Part shown: piece by piece, positions 8,701 through 16,306 of the stretch
How positions within the stretch are numbered: position 1 is the first letter of the stretch
Layout of the letters: each line of letters starts with the position of its first letter
Assembly (NCBI RefSeq): GCF_001938565.1
Contig: NZ_MSYM01000013.1
Location: 621,496 to 685,495, forward strand
From: Rhodoferax antarcticus ANT.BR
GTDB lineage: Bacteria > Pseudomonadota > Gammaproteobacteria > Burkholderiales > Burkholderiaceae_C
Direction of reading: 5' to 3'
DNA length: 64,000 bases
Notes under the pieces: generated by a model
Told to the model about the DNA's origin: nothing
Databases searched by the model: none
What the model saw: only the letters and a program-made list of their open reading frames with translations
Made by a program: the position numbers and the translations under genes

Positions 8701-8972
8701 CAGTGATCCTGATTGATCAGATTGAGCAGGACCGCGCGCGTGGCGTGCCGGCCTGGGAAGCCATTGTGGAGTCTGCCGTGCGCCGCTTGCGCCCGATTGT
8801 GCTCACCGCTGCAGCCGCTGTGCTGGCCATGATTCCACTGAGCCGCTCGGTATTTTGGGGGCCGATGGCGGTGGCGATCATGGGCGGCCTGATCGTCGCT
8901 ACGGTGCTGACACTGCTGGCCTTGCCGGCCATGTACGCGGCCTGGTTTCGGGTGACGCCCCACAGCAAATAG
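5796..8972 (+). CDS. RND multidrug-type efflux pump, inner-membrane permease
   Basis: 1058 residues, the size of AcrB-type proton-driven pumps. The N-terminal membrane helix (FLMIVLMLLGAASYFQLGQDEDPPF) is followed by the large porter/docking domain, a central membrane bundle with the proton-relay Asp pair (LGLLVDDAIIAVEMM, D429-D430), a second porter half and a C-terminal bundle (from about residue 900). It uses the proton gradient to export substrates with the adaptor encoded just upstream (7-base gap). The sequence style (GQDEDPPFTFRAMVVR) is that of the less-studied branch common in Burkholderiales, so the substrate cannot be named. No regulator gene is adjacent. Confidence 0.93.
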   Translation: MSDTHLHPEKGFNLSRWAIEHTALTRFLMIVLMLLGAASYFQLGQDEDPPFTFRAMVVRAYWPGASAQQVAEQVTDKLEQVLQEVPYADKIRSYSKPGEAQIIFQIKDFARGPEVANVWYQVRKKMGDARGSLPQGVQGPFFNDDFGDVFGVIYALQAPGFDYAELKTFADEVRQQLLRVQDVAKVEQFGVQDEKLFVEISQKRLAQLGLDMTAVLAQLSQQNAVESAGAVQTPLDVVQVRVAGQFKAVEELAAMPIRGSSGKQLRLGDIAEIKRGYVDPPTVKVRFQGQEVVALGVSMSKGGDIIALGKALKVATARIQATLPVGVTLGQIQDQPTSVAKSVNEFVAVLIEAVAIVLAVSFLSLGLHKRPGMHPLYRRWTLDMRPGLVVGITIPLVLAMTFLAMNYFGIGLHKISLGSLIIALGLLVDDAIIAVEMMVRKMEEGYDKVRAATFAYEITAMPMLTGTLITAAGFLPIGIAKSTVGEYTFAIFAVTVIALCLSWIVSVYFVPYLGVRLLKAPPHVVAHTQSGETLGAGEVHDMYDTPFYNWFRRAVHTCVRRRWVTILVTLALFGAGLFGMTRVQQQFFPDSVRPELTVDLWFPEGTSFAANETVAKRLEARLMAEPGVLTVTQWVGSGVPRFYLPLDQVFAQTNVSQLIILPQDLATRNELLHALPALLAQEFPEVRGRVKLLANGPPVPYPVQFRVIGLDPTVLRERANEVKAILRDSPNTRGVNDNWNESVKVMRLEVDQTKARALGVTSQSIAQGAKTLLNGSTVGQYREGDKQIDIVLRQPLDERNAITDIANAYLPTASGQSVPLTQIAKPVFTWEPGVLWREGRDYAITVQGDIAEGLQGATVTNELLPQLKTLEAQWAQAGQGDYRIEVAGAVAESAKGSSSILAGLPVMLFITFTLLMLQLHSFSRALLVFLTGPLGIAGVAAALLLLNRPFGFVALLGVIALMGMIQRNSVILIDQIEQDRARGVPAWEAIVESAVRRLRPIVLTAAAAVLAMIPLSRSVFWGPMAVAIMGGLIVATVLTLLALPAMYAAWFRVTPHSK

Positions 8973-9092
8973 CCCAAGTTGGGACTTCTCGGGATATATG
9001 CAGGTGCTTTGGACAGATCAGGGCAGTGCATCGGGTTAAAATCTCAGGCTGACCAATTTCTGGGGGCGGTTTATACCAGCCCCCTTTAATTT

Positions 9093-9179
9093 GCGCGGGT
9101 GGCGAAATTGGTAGACGCACCAGGTTTAGGTCCTGACGCTGGCAACAGTGTGGGGGTTCGAGTCCCCCCCCGCGCACCA
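9093..9179 (+). tRNA. tRNA-Leu (anticodon TAG)
   Basis: Acceptor arm GCGCGGG (9093-9099) pairs with CCCGCGC (9169-9175), followed by A and an encoded CCA. It has a D-loop GGTAGACGC, an anticodon loop TTTAGGT giving TAG, a long variable arm and a T-loop GGTTCGAGTCC. The long variable arm and anticodon identify leucine. It lies 22 bases upstream of tig. Confidence 0.95.
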
Positions 9180-9201
9180 CTCATATTTATGGAGATAAAA
9201 G

Positions 9202-10512
9202 ATGGCCGTAGCTGTAGAAACTCTTGAAAAGCTCGAACGCAAGATGACGTTGAGCCTGCCCCTTTCCGCCGTTCAGTCCGAAGTGACCGCACGCCTGAAA
9301 AAAATGGCCCGCACGGTAAAGATGGACGGTTTCCGTCCGGGCAAGGTGCCCATGAATGTGGTGGCACAGCGCTACGGCTATTCGGTTCAGTACGAAGTGA
9401 TGAACGACAAGGTTGGCGAGGCATTTTTCAATGCCGCCACGCAAGCCCAGTTGCGCGTGGCCGGGCAACCGAAAATCAACGAAAAAGAAGGCGCCCCCGA
9501 GGGTGAGATGACTTTTGAAGCAGTTTTTGAGGTCTATCCAGATGTCAAGATCGGTGATCTGACCACAGCTGAAGTCGAAAAAGTCACCACCGAAGTGTCT
9601 GACGCCGCCATCGAAAAAACCCTGGACATCCTGCGCAAGCAGCGGCGCACGTTTTCGCAGCGCGCACATGATGCCCAAGCCGTGACTGGCGACCGTGTGA
9701 CTGTTGATTTTGAAGGAAAAATTGACGGTGAACCGTTTGAAGGTGGCAAGGCGGAAGACTTTCAATTCATCCTGGGTGACGGCCAGATGCTCAAGGAATT
9801 TGAAGAAGCCGCGCTGGGTCTGAAAACTGGCGAAAGCAAGACTTTCCCGCTGGTTTTCCCTGAGGACTACCACGGCAAGGATGTGGCCGGCAAAACTGCT
9901 GACTTCATGGTTACCGTCAAGAAAATTGAAGCCGCACACCTGCCGGAGGTGGATGGTGCGTTGGCAAAAACTCTGGGTATTGAAGACGCCACGGTTGAAG
10001 GCTTGCGCGCAGACATCAAGAAAAACTTGGAGCGTGAAGTTAAGTTCCGCTTGCTGGCGCGTAACAAAACTGCGGTGATGGATGCCTTGGTTGCCAAGGC
10101 CGAGTTGGACCTGCCCAACGCCAGCGTGCAAGCGGAAATTGCCCGCCTGATGGAGGGTGCTCGTGCTGATCTGAAGCAACGTGGCATCAAAGACGCTGAC
10201 AAGGTGACGATTCCCGACGATGTGTTCCGCCCGCAAGCTGAGCGCCGCGTGCGACTGGGCTTGGTGGTTGCCGAACTGGTGCGCGCCAATGGCTTGCAAG
10301 GCAAGATGGAGCAGATCAAGGCGCATGTGGATGAACTGGCCGCCAGCTACGAAAAACCCGCTGAAGTTGCGAAATGGTATTTCAGCGACAACAAGCGCCT
10401 GGCCGAAGTCGAAGCCATCGTGCTGGAGAACAATGTGACCGACTTTGTGCTGACACAAGCCAAGGTTACCGAGAAAGCGATCGGCTTTGACGAGTTGATG
10501 GCGCAAAACTGA
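9202..10512 (+). CDS. tig: Trigger factor (ribosome-bound chaperone, peptidyl-prolyl isomerase)
   Basis: 436 residues, the normal length. The N-terminal ribosome-binding domain contains the signature region [12 protein letters not shown] (residues about 44-55; family GFRxGKxP). The FKBP-type PPIase domain follows (about 155-245: [38 protein letters not shown]), then the alpha-helical C-terminal chaperone arms. It binds nascent chains at the ribosome exit. The ribosome site GGAG lies upstream of ATG 9202. It is followed by clpP, clpX and lon, a conserved protein-quality-control order. The gene also carries a full-length open frame on the opposite strand, which I regard as a codon-bias shadow. 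Confidence 0.98.
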   Translation: MAVAVETLEKLERKMTLSLPLSAVQSEVTARLKKMARTVKMDGFRPGKVPMNVVAQRYGYSVQYEVMNDKVGEAFFNAATQAQLRVAGQPKINEKEGAPEGEMTFEAVFEVYPDVKIGDLTTAEVEKVTTEVSDAAIEKTLDILRKQRRTFSQRAHDAQAVTGDRVTVDFEGKIDGEPFEGGKAEDFQFILGDGQMLKEFEEAALGLKTGESKTFPLVFPEDYHGKDVAGKTADFMVTVKKIEAAHLPEVDGALAKTLGIEDATVEGLRADIKKNLEREVKFRLLARNKTAVMDALVAKAELDLPNASVQAEIARLMEGARADLKQRGIKDADKVTIPDDVFRPQAERRVRLGLVVAELVRANGLQGKMEQIKAHVDELAASYEKPAEVAKWYFSDNKRLAEVEAIVLENNVTDFVLTQAKVTEKAIGFDELMAQN

Positions 10513-10570
10513 TTTGCATCTTCTTGTGCTGACCCAGTTGGGGCTTGTGTCTGACTACTCGTCAGGCAAT

Positions 10571-10603
10571 CAAGCCTCAATTTGTTTGCAGGCTTGCGTT
10601 TTT
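10571..10603 (+). terminator. Probable intrinsic terminator after tig
   Basis: CAAGCCT (10571-10577) and AGGCTTG (10590-10596) form a 7-bp stem with a 12-base loop followed by CGTTTTT. It would separate tig from clpP, which then needs its own promoter downstream (a TACAGT -10-like hexamer lies near 10608). Confidence 0.5.
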
Positions 10604-10656
10604 GGCTACAGTACAGTCAGTTTTCATGATCAAACCCGAATCCCCGTAGGAGTGCA

Positions 10657-11256
10657 ATGAACATACAGAATCTGGGCATGGTGCCCATGGTGATTGAACA
10701 ATCAGGCCGCGGCGAGCGTTCTTATGACATTTATTCGCGTCTGCTCAAAGAGCGTGTGATTTTTATGGTGGGTCCGGTCAATGACCATGTGGCCAACCTG
10801 GTGGTGGCGCAGTTGTTGTTTCTGGAAAGCGAAAACCCGGATAAAGACATCTCGTTCTACATCAATTCGCCCGGCGGCTCGGTCACCGCTGGCATGGCGA
10901 TTTATGACACCATGAATTTCATCAAGCCTCAGGTTTCCACGCTGTGTACCGGCATGGCTGCCAGCATGGGCGCGTTTTTGTTGGCAGCGGGTGAAAAAGG
11001 CAAGCGTTTTTCGCTGCCAAACTCCAAGGTCATGATTCACCAACCCTCGGGGGGTAGCCAGGGTCAAGCGACTGAAATCGAAATTCAGGCGCGTGAAATC
11101 CTGAAAACCCGTGGGCAACTCAACAAAATTCTCGCCGAGCGCACCGGCCAGTCGCTGGAGCGTATTGAGCGTGACACCGAGCGCGACTACTACATGTCGG
11201 CGGATGAGTGCAAAGATTACGGTCTGATTGACCAGGTTATTTCAAAAAGGGCGTAG
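10657..11256 (+). CDS. clpP: ATP-dependent Clp protease proteolytic subunit
   Basis: 199 residues. The serine-protease triad is visible: Ser in [16 protein letters not shown] (Ser near residue 108), His in VMIHQPSGG (near 133), and Asp near 182 in the C-terminal part. Start at 10657 follows a good GTAGGAG ribosome site. ClpP forms the 14-subunit barrel fed by ClpX (next gene, 5 bases downstream) or ClpA, so the pair is almost certainly one transcript. Confidence 0.98.
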   Translation: MNIQNLGMVPMVIEQSGRGERSYDIYSRLLKERVIFMVGPVNDHVANLVVAQLLFLESENPDKDISFYINSPGGSVTAGMAIYDTMNFIKPQVSTLCTGMAASMGAFLLAAGEKGKRFSLPNSKVMIHQPSGGSQGQATEIEIQAREILKTRGQLNKILAERTGQSLERIERDTERDYYMSADECKDYGLIDQVISKRA

Positions 11257-11261
11257 TTCAC

Positions 11262-12524
11262 ATGGCCGACAAAAAAGGCTCCTCGGGCGAAAAGACGCTG
11301 TACTGTTCTTTCTGTGGCAAAAGTCAGCATGAAGTCAAGAAACTGATTGCTGGTCCCTCGGTGTTTGTGTGCGATGAGTGCATTGAACTCTGCAACGAAA
11401 TCATCCGCGACGAACTGCCGCCGACCACCGAGAGCACAGGCACAGGTGATCTGCCGACACCCGCTGAGATCAAAGCCAATTTGGACAATTACGTTATTGG
11501 TCAAGAGCCTGCCAAGCGCATCCTGGCGGTGGCGGTTTACAACCACTACAAGCGGCTCAAGCACCAGGAAAAGTCCACCAAAGACGATGTTGAACTGTCC
11601 AAAAGCAATATTTTGCTGATTGGTCCCACGGGTTCGGGTAAGACGCTGCTGGCGCAGACTTTGGCGCGAATGCTGGATGTGCCTTTTGTCATGGCCGACG
11701 CCACAACGCTGACCGAAGCCGGTTACGTCGGTGAAGACGTTGAAAACATCGTGCTCAAGCTGCTGCAAAGCTGTAACTATGAAGTGGAACGGGCTCAGCG
11801 CGGTATTGTTTACATTGACGAGATCGACAAGATCTCACGCAAGTCTGACAACCCATCCATCACGCGTGATGTGTCAGGCGAAGGTGTGCAGCAGGCGCTG
11901 CTCAAGCTGATTGAAGGCACGATGGCCAGCGTGCCACCCCAAGGTGGCCGCAAGCACCCGAATCAGGACTTTGTGCAGGTCGACACCACCAACATTTTGT
12001 TCATTTGCGGTGGCGCGTTTTCGGGGCTGGAGAAAGTCATTGACAACCGCACCGAGTCATCGGGCATCGGTTTTGGTGCGGCGGTCAAGAGCAAACATAA
12101 CCGCAGTCTGACTGACGTCTTCAAGGAAGTTGAGCCAGAAGATTTGATCAAGTTCGGTTTGATTCCAGAGCTCGTGGGGCGCATGCCGGTGGTAGCGACG
12201 CTGGGCGAACTCAGCCAAGAAACGCTGATACAGATCCTCACCGAGCCAAAAAACGCGCTGGTCAAGCAATACAGCAAGTTGCTGGCCATGGAAGGGGTCG
12301 ATCTCGAAATCCGCCCTTCTGCCTTGAAAGCGATTGCCAAGAAGGCGCTGGCCCGCAAAACCGGCGCACGGGGTTTGCGCTCCATTTTGGAGTTGGCGCT
12401 GATCGACACCATGTTTGACTTGCCCAACGCGTCTAATGTGGAAAAAGTGGTTCTTGACGAATCTACCATCGAAGAAAACAAAGCGCCCTTGTTGGTTTAC
12501 CGCGAAGTGGCCAAGAAGGCCTGA
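11262..12524 (+). CDS. clpX: ATP-dependent Clp protease ATP-binding subunit ClpX
   Basis: 420 residues. N-terminal zinc-binding domain (CSFCGK and CDECIELC, about residues 14-40), AAA+ core with Walker A GPTGSGKT (about 120-127), Walker [10 protein letters not shown] (about 182-190), pore-loop region [10 protein letters not shown], sensor 2 region TGARGLRSI. It unfolds tagged substrates into ClpP. Translationally close to clpP. Confidence 0.98.
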   Translation: MADKKGSSGEKTLYCSFCGKSQHEVKKLIAGPSVFVCDECIELCNEIIRDELPPTTESTGTGDLPTPAEIKANLDNYVIGQEPAKRILAVAVYNHYKRLKHQEKSTKDDVELSKSNILLIGPTGSGKTLLAQTLARMLDVPFVMADATTLTEAGYVGEDVENIVLKLLQSCNYEVERAQRGIVYIDEIDKISRKSDNPSITRDVSGEGVQQALLKLIEGTMASVPPQGGRKHPNQDFVQVDTTNILFICGGAFSGLEKVIDNRTESSGIGFGAAVKSKHNRSLTDVFKEVEPEDLIKFGLIPELVGRMPVVATLGELSQETLIQILTEPKNALVKQYSKLLAMEGVDLEIRPSALKAIAKKALARKTGARGLRSILELALIDTMFDLPNASNVEKVVLDESTIEENKAPLLVYREVAKKA

Positions 12525-12592
12525 TTTGGTCTGCGTTTGGGGGCTTTATGCCCCGGTAGCGTTTTCACGGGCTGCTGATAATGGGCTCGCTG

Positions 12593-12620
12593 CTTGAAAA
12601 GTGGCCAAGTCGCTCCATAT
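12593..12620 (+). promoter_or_regulatory. Sigma-32 (heat-shock) type promoter of lon
   Basis: CTTGAAA at 12593-12599, a 13-base spacer, and CTCCATAT at 12613-12620 closely match the RpoH consensus (CTTGAAA, 13-17, CCCCATNT). Transcription would begin about 12627, 19 bases before the lon ATG at 12646. Confidence 0.75.
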
Positions 12621-12645
12621 CTACCAGGTAAGAAAAGGATGTTTT

Positions 12646-15087
12646 ATGTCTGGTCACACACTATTACCTGTTGATCCCCTTGACCTGCCACTGTTGCCCT
12701 TGCGCGATGTGGTGGTGTTTCCGCACATGGTTATTCCGCTGTTTGTCGGCAGGCCCAAGAGCATCAAGGCGCTGGAAGCCGCTATGGGCATCGACCGGCG
12801 GATTATGCTGGTGGCGCAAAAAGCCGCAGCCAAGGATGATCCTCTGGTCACCGACATGTTTGATGTCGGTTGTATCTCCACCATTTTGCAAATGCTGAAG
12901 CTCCCTGACGGCACGGTCAAGGTGCTGGTGGAGGGGCAACAGCGTGCCGTGGTCAATAAGGTGGAGGACGGCGAGTCTTATTTTGTTGCCAGCATCACAC
13001 CTGTAGAAGTAGTTGTGGAGCCTGTGACGAAGTCAAAAAACAAGGCGAGTGAAATTGAGGCGTTGCGTCGCGCGGTGATGCAGCAGTTTGACCAGTACGT
13101 CAAACTCAATAAGAAAATTCCGCCAGAAATTCTGACGTCGATTGCCGGCATTGACGACCCGGGCCGCATGACCGACACCATCGCAGCCCATCTGCCGTTA
13201 AAGCTCGACAGCAAGCAAGCTGTGCTGGAGCTGTCCAACATCAAAGAGCGCCTGGAAAACCTGTACGGTCAGATTGAGCGCGAAGTCGATATCCTGAATG
13301 TCGACAAAAAGATTCGTGGGCGAGTCAAACGCCAGATGGAAAAGAACCAGCGCGATTTCTACTTGAATGAGCAGGTCAAAGCCATTCAAAAGGAACTCGG
13401 CGAAGGCGAAGACGGTGCAGATATTGAAGAGATCGAGAAGAAAATCAAGTCTGCCAAGATGCCCGTGGAGGCGCTAAAAAAGGCTGAGGCGGAGCTCAAA
13501 AAACTCAAGTTGATGTCGCCGATGTCAGCAGAAGCCACGGTGGTGCGCAATTACATAGATGTGCTGACCAGCATGCCTTGGGCGGTCAAGACCAAAATCA
13601 AGCACAACCTGACGAACGCCGAGACGGTGCTGAATGAAGATCACTATGGTCTGGACAAGGTCAAGGACCGCATCCTCGAATACCTTGCTGTGCAGCAGCG
13701 GGTCGACAAGGTCAAGTCGCCCATCCTGTGTCTGGTGGGCCCACCTGGGGTGGGTAAAACTTCTCTTGGTGAGTCAATTGCCAAAGCCACGGGCAGAAAA
13801 TATGTGCGTATGGCGCTGGGTGGAATGCGCGACGAGGCTGAAATCCGTGGCCATCGGCGAACCTATATTGGTGCCATGCCGGGCAAAGTGCTGCAGAGCT
13901 TGTCCAAGGTGGGCACGCGCAACCCGTTGTTTTTGCTGGACGAAATCGACAAACTGGGCACAGACTTCCGTGGTGATCCGTCGAGTGCGTTGCTTGAGGT
14001 GCTGGACCCCGAGCAGAACCACAAGTTTGGTGATCACTATGTCGAGGTCGACTTTGACCTGAGTGACGTGATGTTTATCGCCACATCCAATTCCATGAAT
14101 ATCCCGCCCGCCCTGCTGGACCGCATGGAAGTGATTCGCCTGGCCGGTTATACCGAAGACGAAAAAACAAATATTGCTCTCAAGTACTTGCTGCCCAAGC
14201 AGTTCAAGAACAATGGCGTGAAGGAATCTGAACTGCTTTTGACCGAAGAGGCGGTACGTGACATCGTGCGTTACTACACGCGTGAAGCCGGCGTGCGGTC
14301 GTTGGAGCGTGAAATCTCCAAGATCTGCCGCAAGGTGGTTAAAGGTTTGCAACTCAAGAAGATGACCGGCCTAGTCACTGTGGCAGGCGATAACTTGAAC
14401 GATTTTCTTGGTGTGCGTAAGTACGACTATGGCCGCGCCGAGAAGATAAATCAGGTGGGCCAAGTGGTTGGCTTGGCGTGGACAGAAGTCGGTGGCGATT
14501 TGCTCACCATTGAAGCCGCCATGGTGCCGGGCAAGGGTGTGATCACGCGCACCGGTTCTTTGGGCGACGTGATGAAAGAGTCAGTGGAGGCCGCCCGCAC
14601 CGTGGTGCGCAGCCGCTCACACCGGCTGGGCATCAAGGATGAAGTTTTCGAAAAGAAAGACATTCATATCCATGTGCCTGACGGTGCAACACCCAAAGAC
14701 GGTCCCAGTGCTGGTGTGGCCATGACTACGGCATTTGTGTCTGCCATGACCGGTATCCCGGTGCGTTGTAACGTGGCCATGACGGGTGAAATCACTTTGC
14801 GCGGTGAGGTGACCGCTATTGGTGGCTTGAAAGAAAAGCTGCTCGCCGCGCTGCGGGGTGGTGTCACGACGGTGATCATTCCGGAAGACAACGCCAAGGA
14901 CTTGCAGGAAATTCCTGAAAATGTAAAAAATGGTCTTGAAATTGTTCCGGTGCGCTGGATCGACAAGGCGCTTGAGATTGCATTGGAGCGGATGCCCACG
15001 CCGCTACCTGAAGATGAACCGGTGGCCGTCGCGCCCGCCAAGGCGGTGGTTGATCCTGTTCACCTCTCGGGCGCGGTGAAACACTGA
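12646..15087 (+). CDS. lon: ATP-dependent endopeptidase Lon
   Basis: 813 residues from ATG 12646. An in-frame GTG at 12601 lies inside the predicted heat-shock promoter and is rejected; AAAAGGA precedes 12646. N-terminal substrate-binding domain (LPLLPLRDVVVFPHMVIPLF), coiled-coil, AAA+ module with Walker A GPPGVGKT (about residues 365-372) and Walker B FLLDEIDKL, and C-terminal protease domain with the Ser-Lys dyad (Ser in PKDGPSAGVAM near residue 688; Lys in GGLKEKLLAALRGG near 731). Degrades misfolded and regulatory proteins. Placed after clpX but with its own sigma-32-type promoter. The last 25 residues (Ala/Val/Pro-rich) are not conserved. Confidence 0.98.
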   Translation: MSGHTLLPVDPLDLPLLPLRDVVVFPHMVIPLFVGRPKSIKALEAAMGIDRRIMLVAQKAAAKDDPLVTDMFDVGCISTILQMLKLPDGTVKVLVEGQQRAVVNKVEDGESYFVASITPVEVVVEPVTKSKNKASEIEALRRAVMQQFDQYVKLNKKIPPEILTSIAGIDDPGRMTDTIAAHLPLKLDSKQAVLELSNIKERLENLYGQIEREVDILNVDKKIRGRVKRQMEKNQRDFYLNEQVKAIQKELGEGEDGADIEEIEKKIKSAKMPVEALKKAEAELKKLKLMSPMSAEATVVRNYIDVLTSMPWAVKTKIKHNLTNAETVLNEDHYGLDKVKDRILEYLAVQQRVDKVKSPILCLVGPPGVGKTSLGESIAKATGRKYVRMALGGMRDEAEIRGHRRTYIGAMPGKVLQSLSKVGTRNPLFLLDEIDKLGTDFRGDPSSALLEVLDPEQNHKFGDHYVEVDFDLSDVMFIATSNSMNIPPALLDRMEVIRLAGYTEDEKTNIALKYLLPKQFKNNGVKESELLLTEEAVRDIVRYYTREAGVRSLEREISKICRKVVKGLQLKKMTGLVTVAGDNLNDFLGVRKYDYGRAEKINQVGQVVGLAWTEVGGDLLTIEAAMVPGKGVITRTGSLGDVMKESVEAARTVVRSRSHRLGIKDEVFEKKDIHIHVPDGATPKDGPSAGVAMTTAFVSAMTGIPVRCNVAMTGEITLRGEVTAIGGLKEKLLAALRGGVTTVIIPEDNAKDLQEIPENVKNGLEIVPVRWIDKALEIALERMPTPLPEDEPVAVAPAKAVVDPVHLSGAVKH

Positions 15088-15102
15088 AAACGTTTTTGAA
15101 TT

Positions 15103-15132
15103 TTGAAACAAAGCAGGCCCGTTTTCTACTAT
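15103..15132 (+). promoter_or_regulatory. Promoter of the tRNA cluster
   Basis: TTGAAA at 15103-15108, an 18-base spacer and TACTAT at 15127-15132, 17 bases before the first tRNA-Gly. A sigma-70 type promoter for the tRNA-Gly pair. Confidence 0.6.
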
Positions 15133-15149
15133 ACTCATGGGCTTGCGAC

Positions 15150-15225
15150 GCGGGAATAGCTCAGTTGGTAGAGCGCAACCTTGCCAAGGTTGAGGTCGAG
15201 AGTTCGAGACTCTTTTCCCGCTCCA
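15150..15225 (+). tRNA. tRNA-Gly (anticodon GCC), copy 1
   Basis: 76 nt with encoded CCA. GCGGGAA (15150-15156) pairs with TTCCCGC (15215-15221). Anticodon stem-loop CCTTGCCAAGG gives GCC. Identical over its full length to copy 2. Confidence 0.97.
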
Positions 15226-15262
15226 TAGGTTTTATCAGATGCAAATCCCGGTTTGCATCCAC

Positions 15263-15338
15263 GCGGGAATAGCTCAGTTGGTAGAGCGCAACCTTGCCAA
15301 GGTTGAGGTCGAGAGTTCGAGACTCTTTTCCCGCTCCA
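15263..15338 (+). tRNA. tRNA-Gly (anticodon GCC), copy 2
   Basis: 76 nt, identical to copy 1. A small hairpin (15238-15245 with 15252-15259) lies between the copies and may mark RNase processing. Confidence 0.97.
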
Positions 15339-15344
15339 GATTTC

Positions 15345-15374
15345 AAAAAAGGGAAGCAGCTGCTTCCCTTTTTT
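15345..15374 (+). terminator. Intrinsic terminator after tRNA-Gly pair
   Basis: A perfect 30-base palindrome: AAAAAAGGGAAGCAG followed by its reverse complement, ending in six T. It lies between tRNA-Gly copy 2 and tRNA-Cys. Confidence 0.85.
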
Positions 15375-15386
15375 GTCATAGGTTTT

Positions 15387-15460
15387 GGCGCGATAGCAAA
15401 TCGGTTATGCAACGGATTGCAAATCCGTCTAGCCCAGTTCGACTCTGGGTCGCGCCTCCA
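15387..15460 (+). tRNA. tRNA-Cys (anticodon GCA)
   Basis: 74 nt with encoded CCA. GGCGCGA at 15387 pairs with TCGCGCC; anticodon loop GGATTGCAAATCC gives GCA. Confidence 0.96.
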
Positions 15461-15490
15461 TCAATACGGAGCCCAAATAAGCTCAGGCAA

Positions 15491-15521
15491 GCCTCGCAAA
15501 GTCATTATGCGAGGCTTTTTG
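15491..15521 (+). terminator. Intrinsic terminator after tRNA-Cys
   Basis: GCCTCGCA (15491-15498) and TGCGAGGC (15508-15515) form an 8-bp stem followed by TTTTTG. Confidence 0.8.
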
Positions 15522-15538
15522 TCTCACAATACAGCTGT

Positions 15539-15631
15539 GCCCGAGTGGTGAAATAGGTAGACACATCGGACTTAAAATCCGCCGCTTCGTGAATAACGGG
15601 CGTACCGGTTCGATTCCGGTCTCGGGCACCA
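15539..15631 (+). tRNA. tRNA-Leu (anticodon TAA)
   Basis: 93 nt with a long variable arm and encoded CCA. GCCCGAG (15539-15545) pairs with CTCGGGC (15621-15627); anticodon loop CTTAAAA gives TAA. Second leucine tRNA in the window, serving different codons from the TAG one at 9093. Confidence 0.95.
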
Positions 15632-15646
15632 CTAAACTCCAAACCT

Positions 15647-16288
15647 ATGGCACGCTACAACGCCCCCTTTGAAATCCATGTGCATGGCCAGGTGGCCTTG
15701 CGCGCGGATGTGACCCCTGACAACCTGCAAGACGCACTCAAGCCCCTCTGGAAATATGTGGGTGCCAAATCTTTAGCCGCAGCGTCAGGTAGCTTTTACG
15801 AAGATGAGCCGGGCATCAAATTTGATGCCCAGGAGCACCTTCTGCAGATGTGCTGGACCGTGGAAGGTGATGATGACTTTCGCCAGGCACTCGACGAACT
15901 GTGCATGAACCTCAACGATGTGGCGCAATCAGGTGCCGCCATTGAAGTCACTTTTTACGATACCGAATTTGACGATGAGGACGAAGAAGACGCCACCGAT
16001 AACGAGTCACGTGATGACTTTGTCATGCTCTTTGTCGGCCCAGACCCGGCGTCCATCATGCAAGTGCAGCGCGATTTACTGGTGCAAGATGTGGTCAACA
16101 TGATGGAGCGCCACTTTGACGGGGCAGAGCTGGGTGGGGTGGTCGCCGCCATCGACCACCTGTTTAGCCAACGCTTTGATGACTTGGTCAACTCTTTGCA
16201 GTTGGGCAAGCCGCCGCGAGGTTCGGGTGGTGGAGGCTCTGGTGGCATGGGTCACGGCGGGGGCCGCAAGCCCCGTCATTTGCATTAG
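15647..16288 (+). CDS. Conserved hypothetical protein with acidic middle and Gly-rich tail
   Basis: 213 residues, starting 15 bases after the tRNA-Leu. I do not assign a function. The N-terminal half (about residues 1-100, beginning MARYNAPFEIHVHGQVALRA) looks like a folded alpha/beta domain. An acidic stretch (FDDEDEEDATDNESRDD, about 105-121) follows, then a predicted helical part (PDPASIMQVQRDLLVQDVV, FSQRFDDLVNSLQ). The tail is a Gly/Ser/His/Arg linker ending GGGRKPRHLH. I recall similar proteins in Burkholderiales only. It precedes mshE by 18 bases and could be read on the same transcript, but no pilus role is shown. Confidence 0.8.
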   Translation: MARYNAPFEIHVHGQVALRADVTPDNLQDALKPLWKYVGAKSLAAASGSFYEDEPGIKFDAQEHLLQMCWTVEGDDDFRQALDELCMNLNDVAQSGAAIEVTFYDTEFDDEDEEDATDNESRDDFVMLFVGPDPASIMQVQRDLLVQDVVNMMERHFDGAELGGVVAAIDHLFSQRFDDLVNSLQLGKPPRGSGGGGSGGMGHGGGRKPRHLH

Positions 16289-16306
16289 TTTGGAGCATAT
16301 GCGGAT

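Noticed and set aside
9187-10506. 439-residue open frame antisense to tig
   Set aside because: It mirrors tig almost exactly, has no ribosome site and is rich in His/Phe/Gln as expected from the reverse of a GC-rich gene.
12601-12645. GTG start for lon at 12601
   Set aside because: Lies within the sigma-32-type promoter; the ATG at 12646 has a ribosome site and matches the family start.
15226-15262. Short hairpin between the two tRNA-Gly genes as a terminator
   Set aside because: The stem is 8 bp but there is no T-run; processing or spacer structure is more likely.
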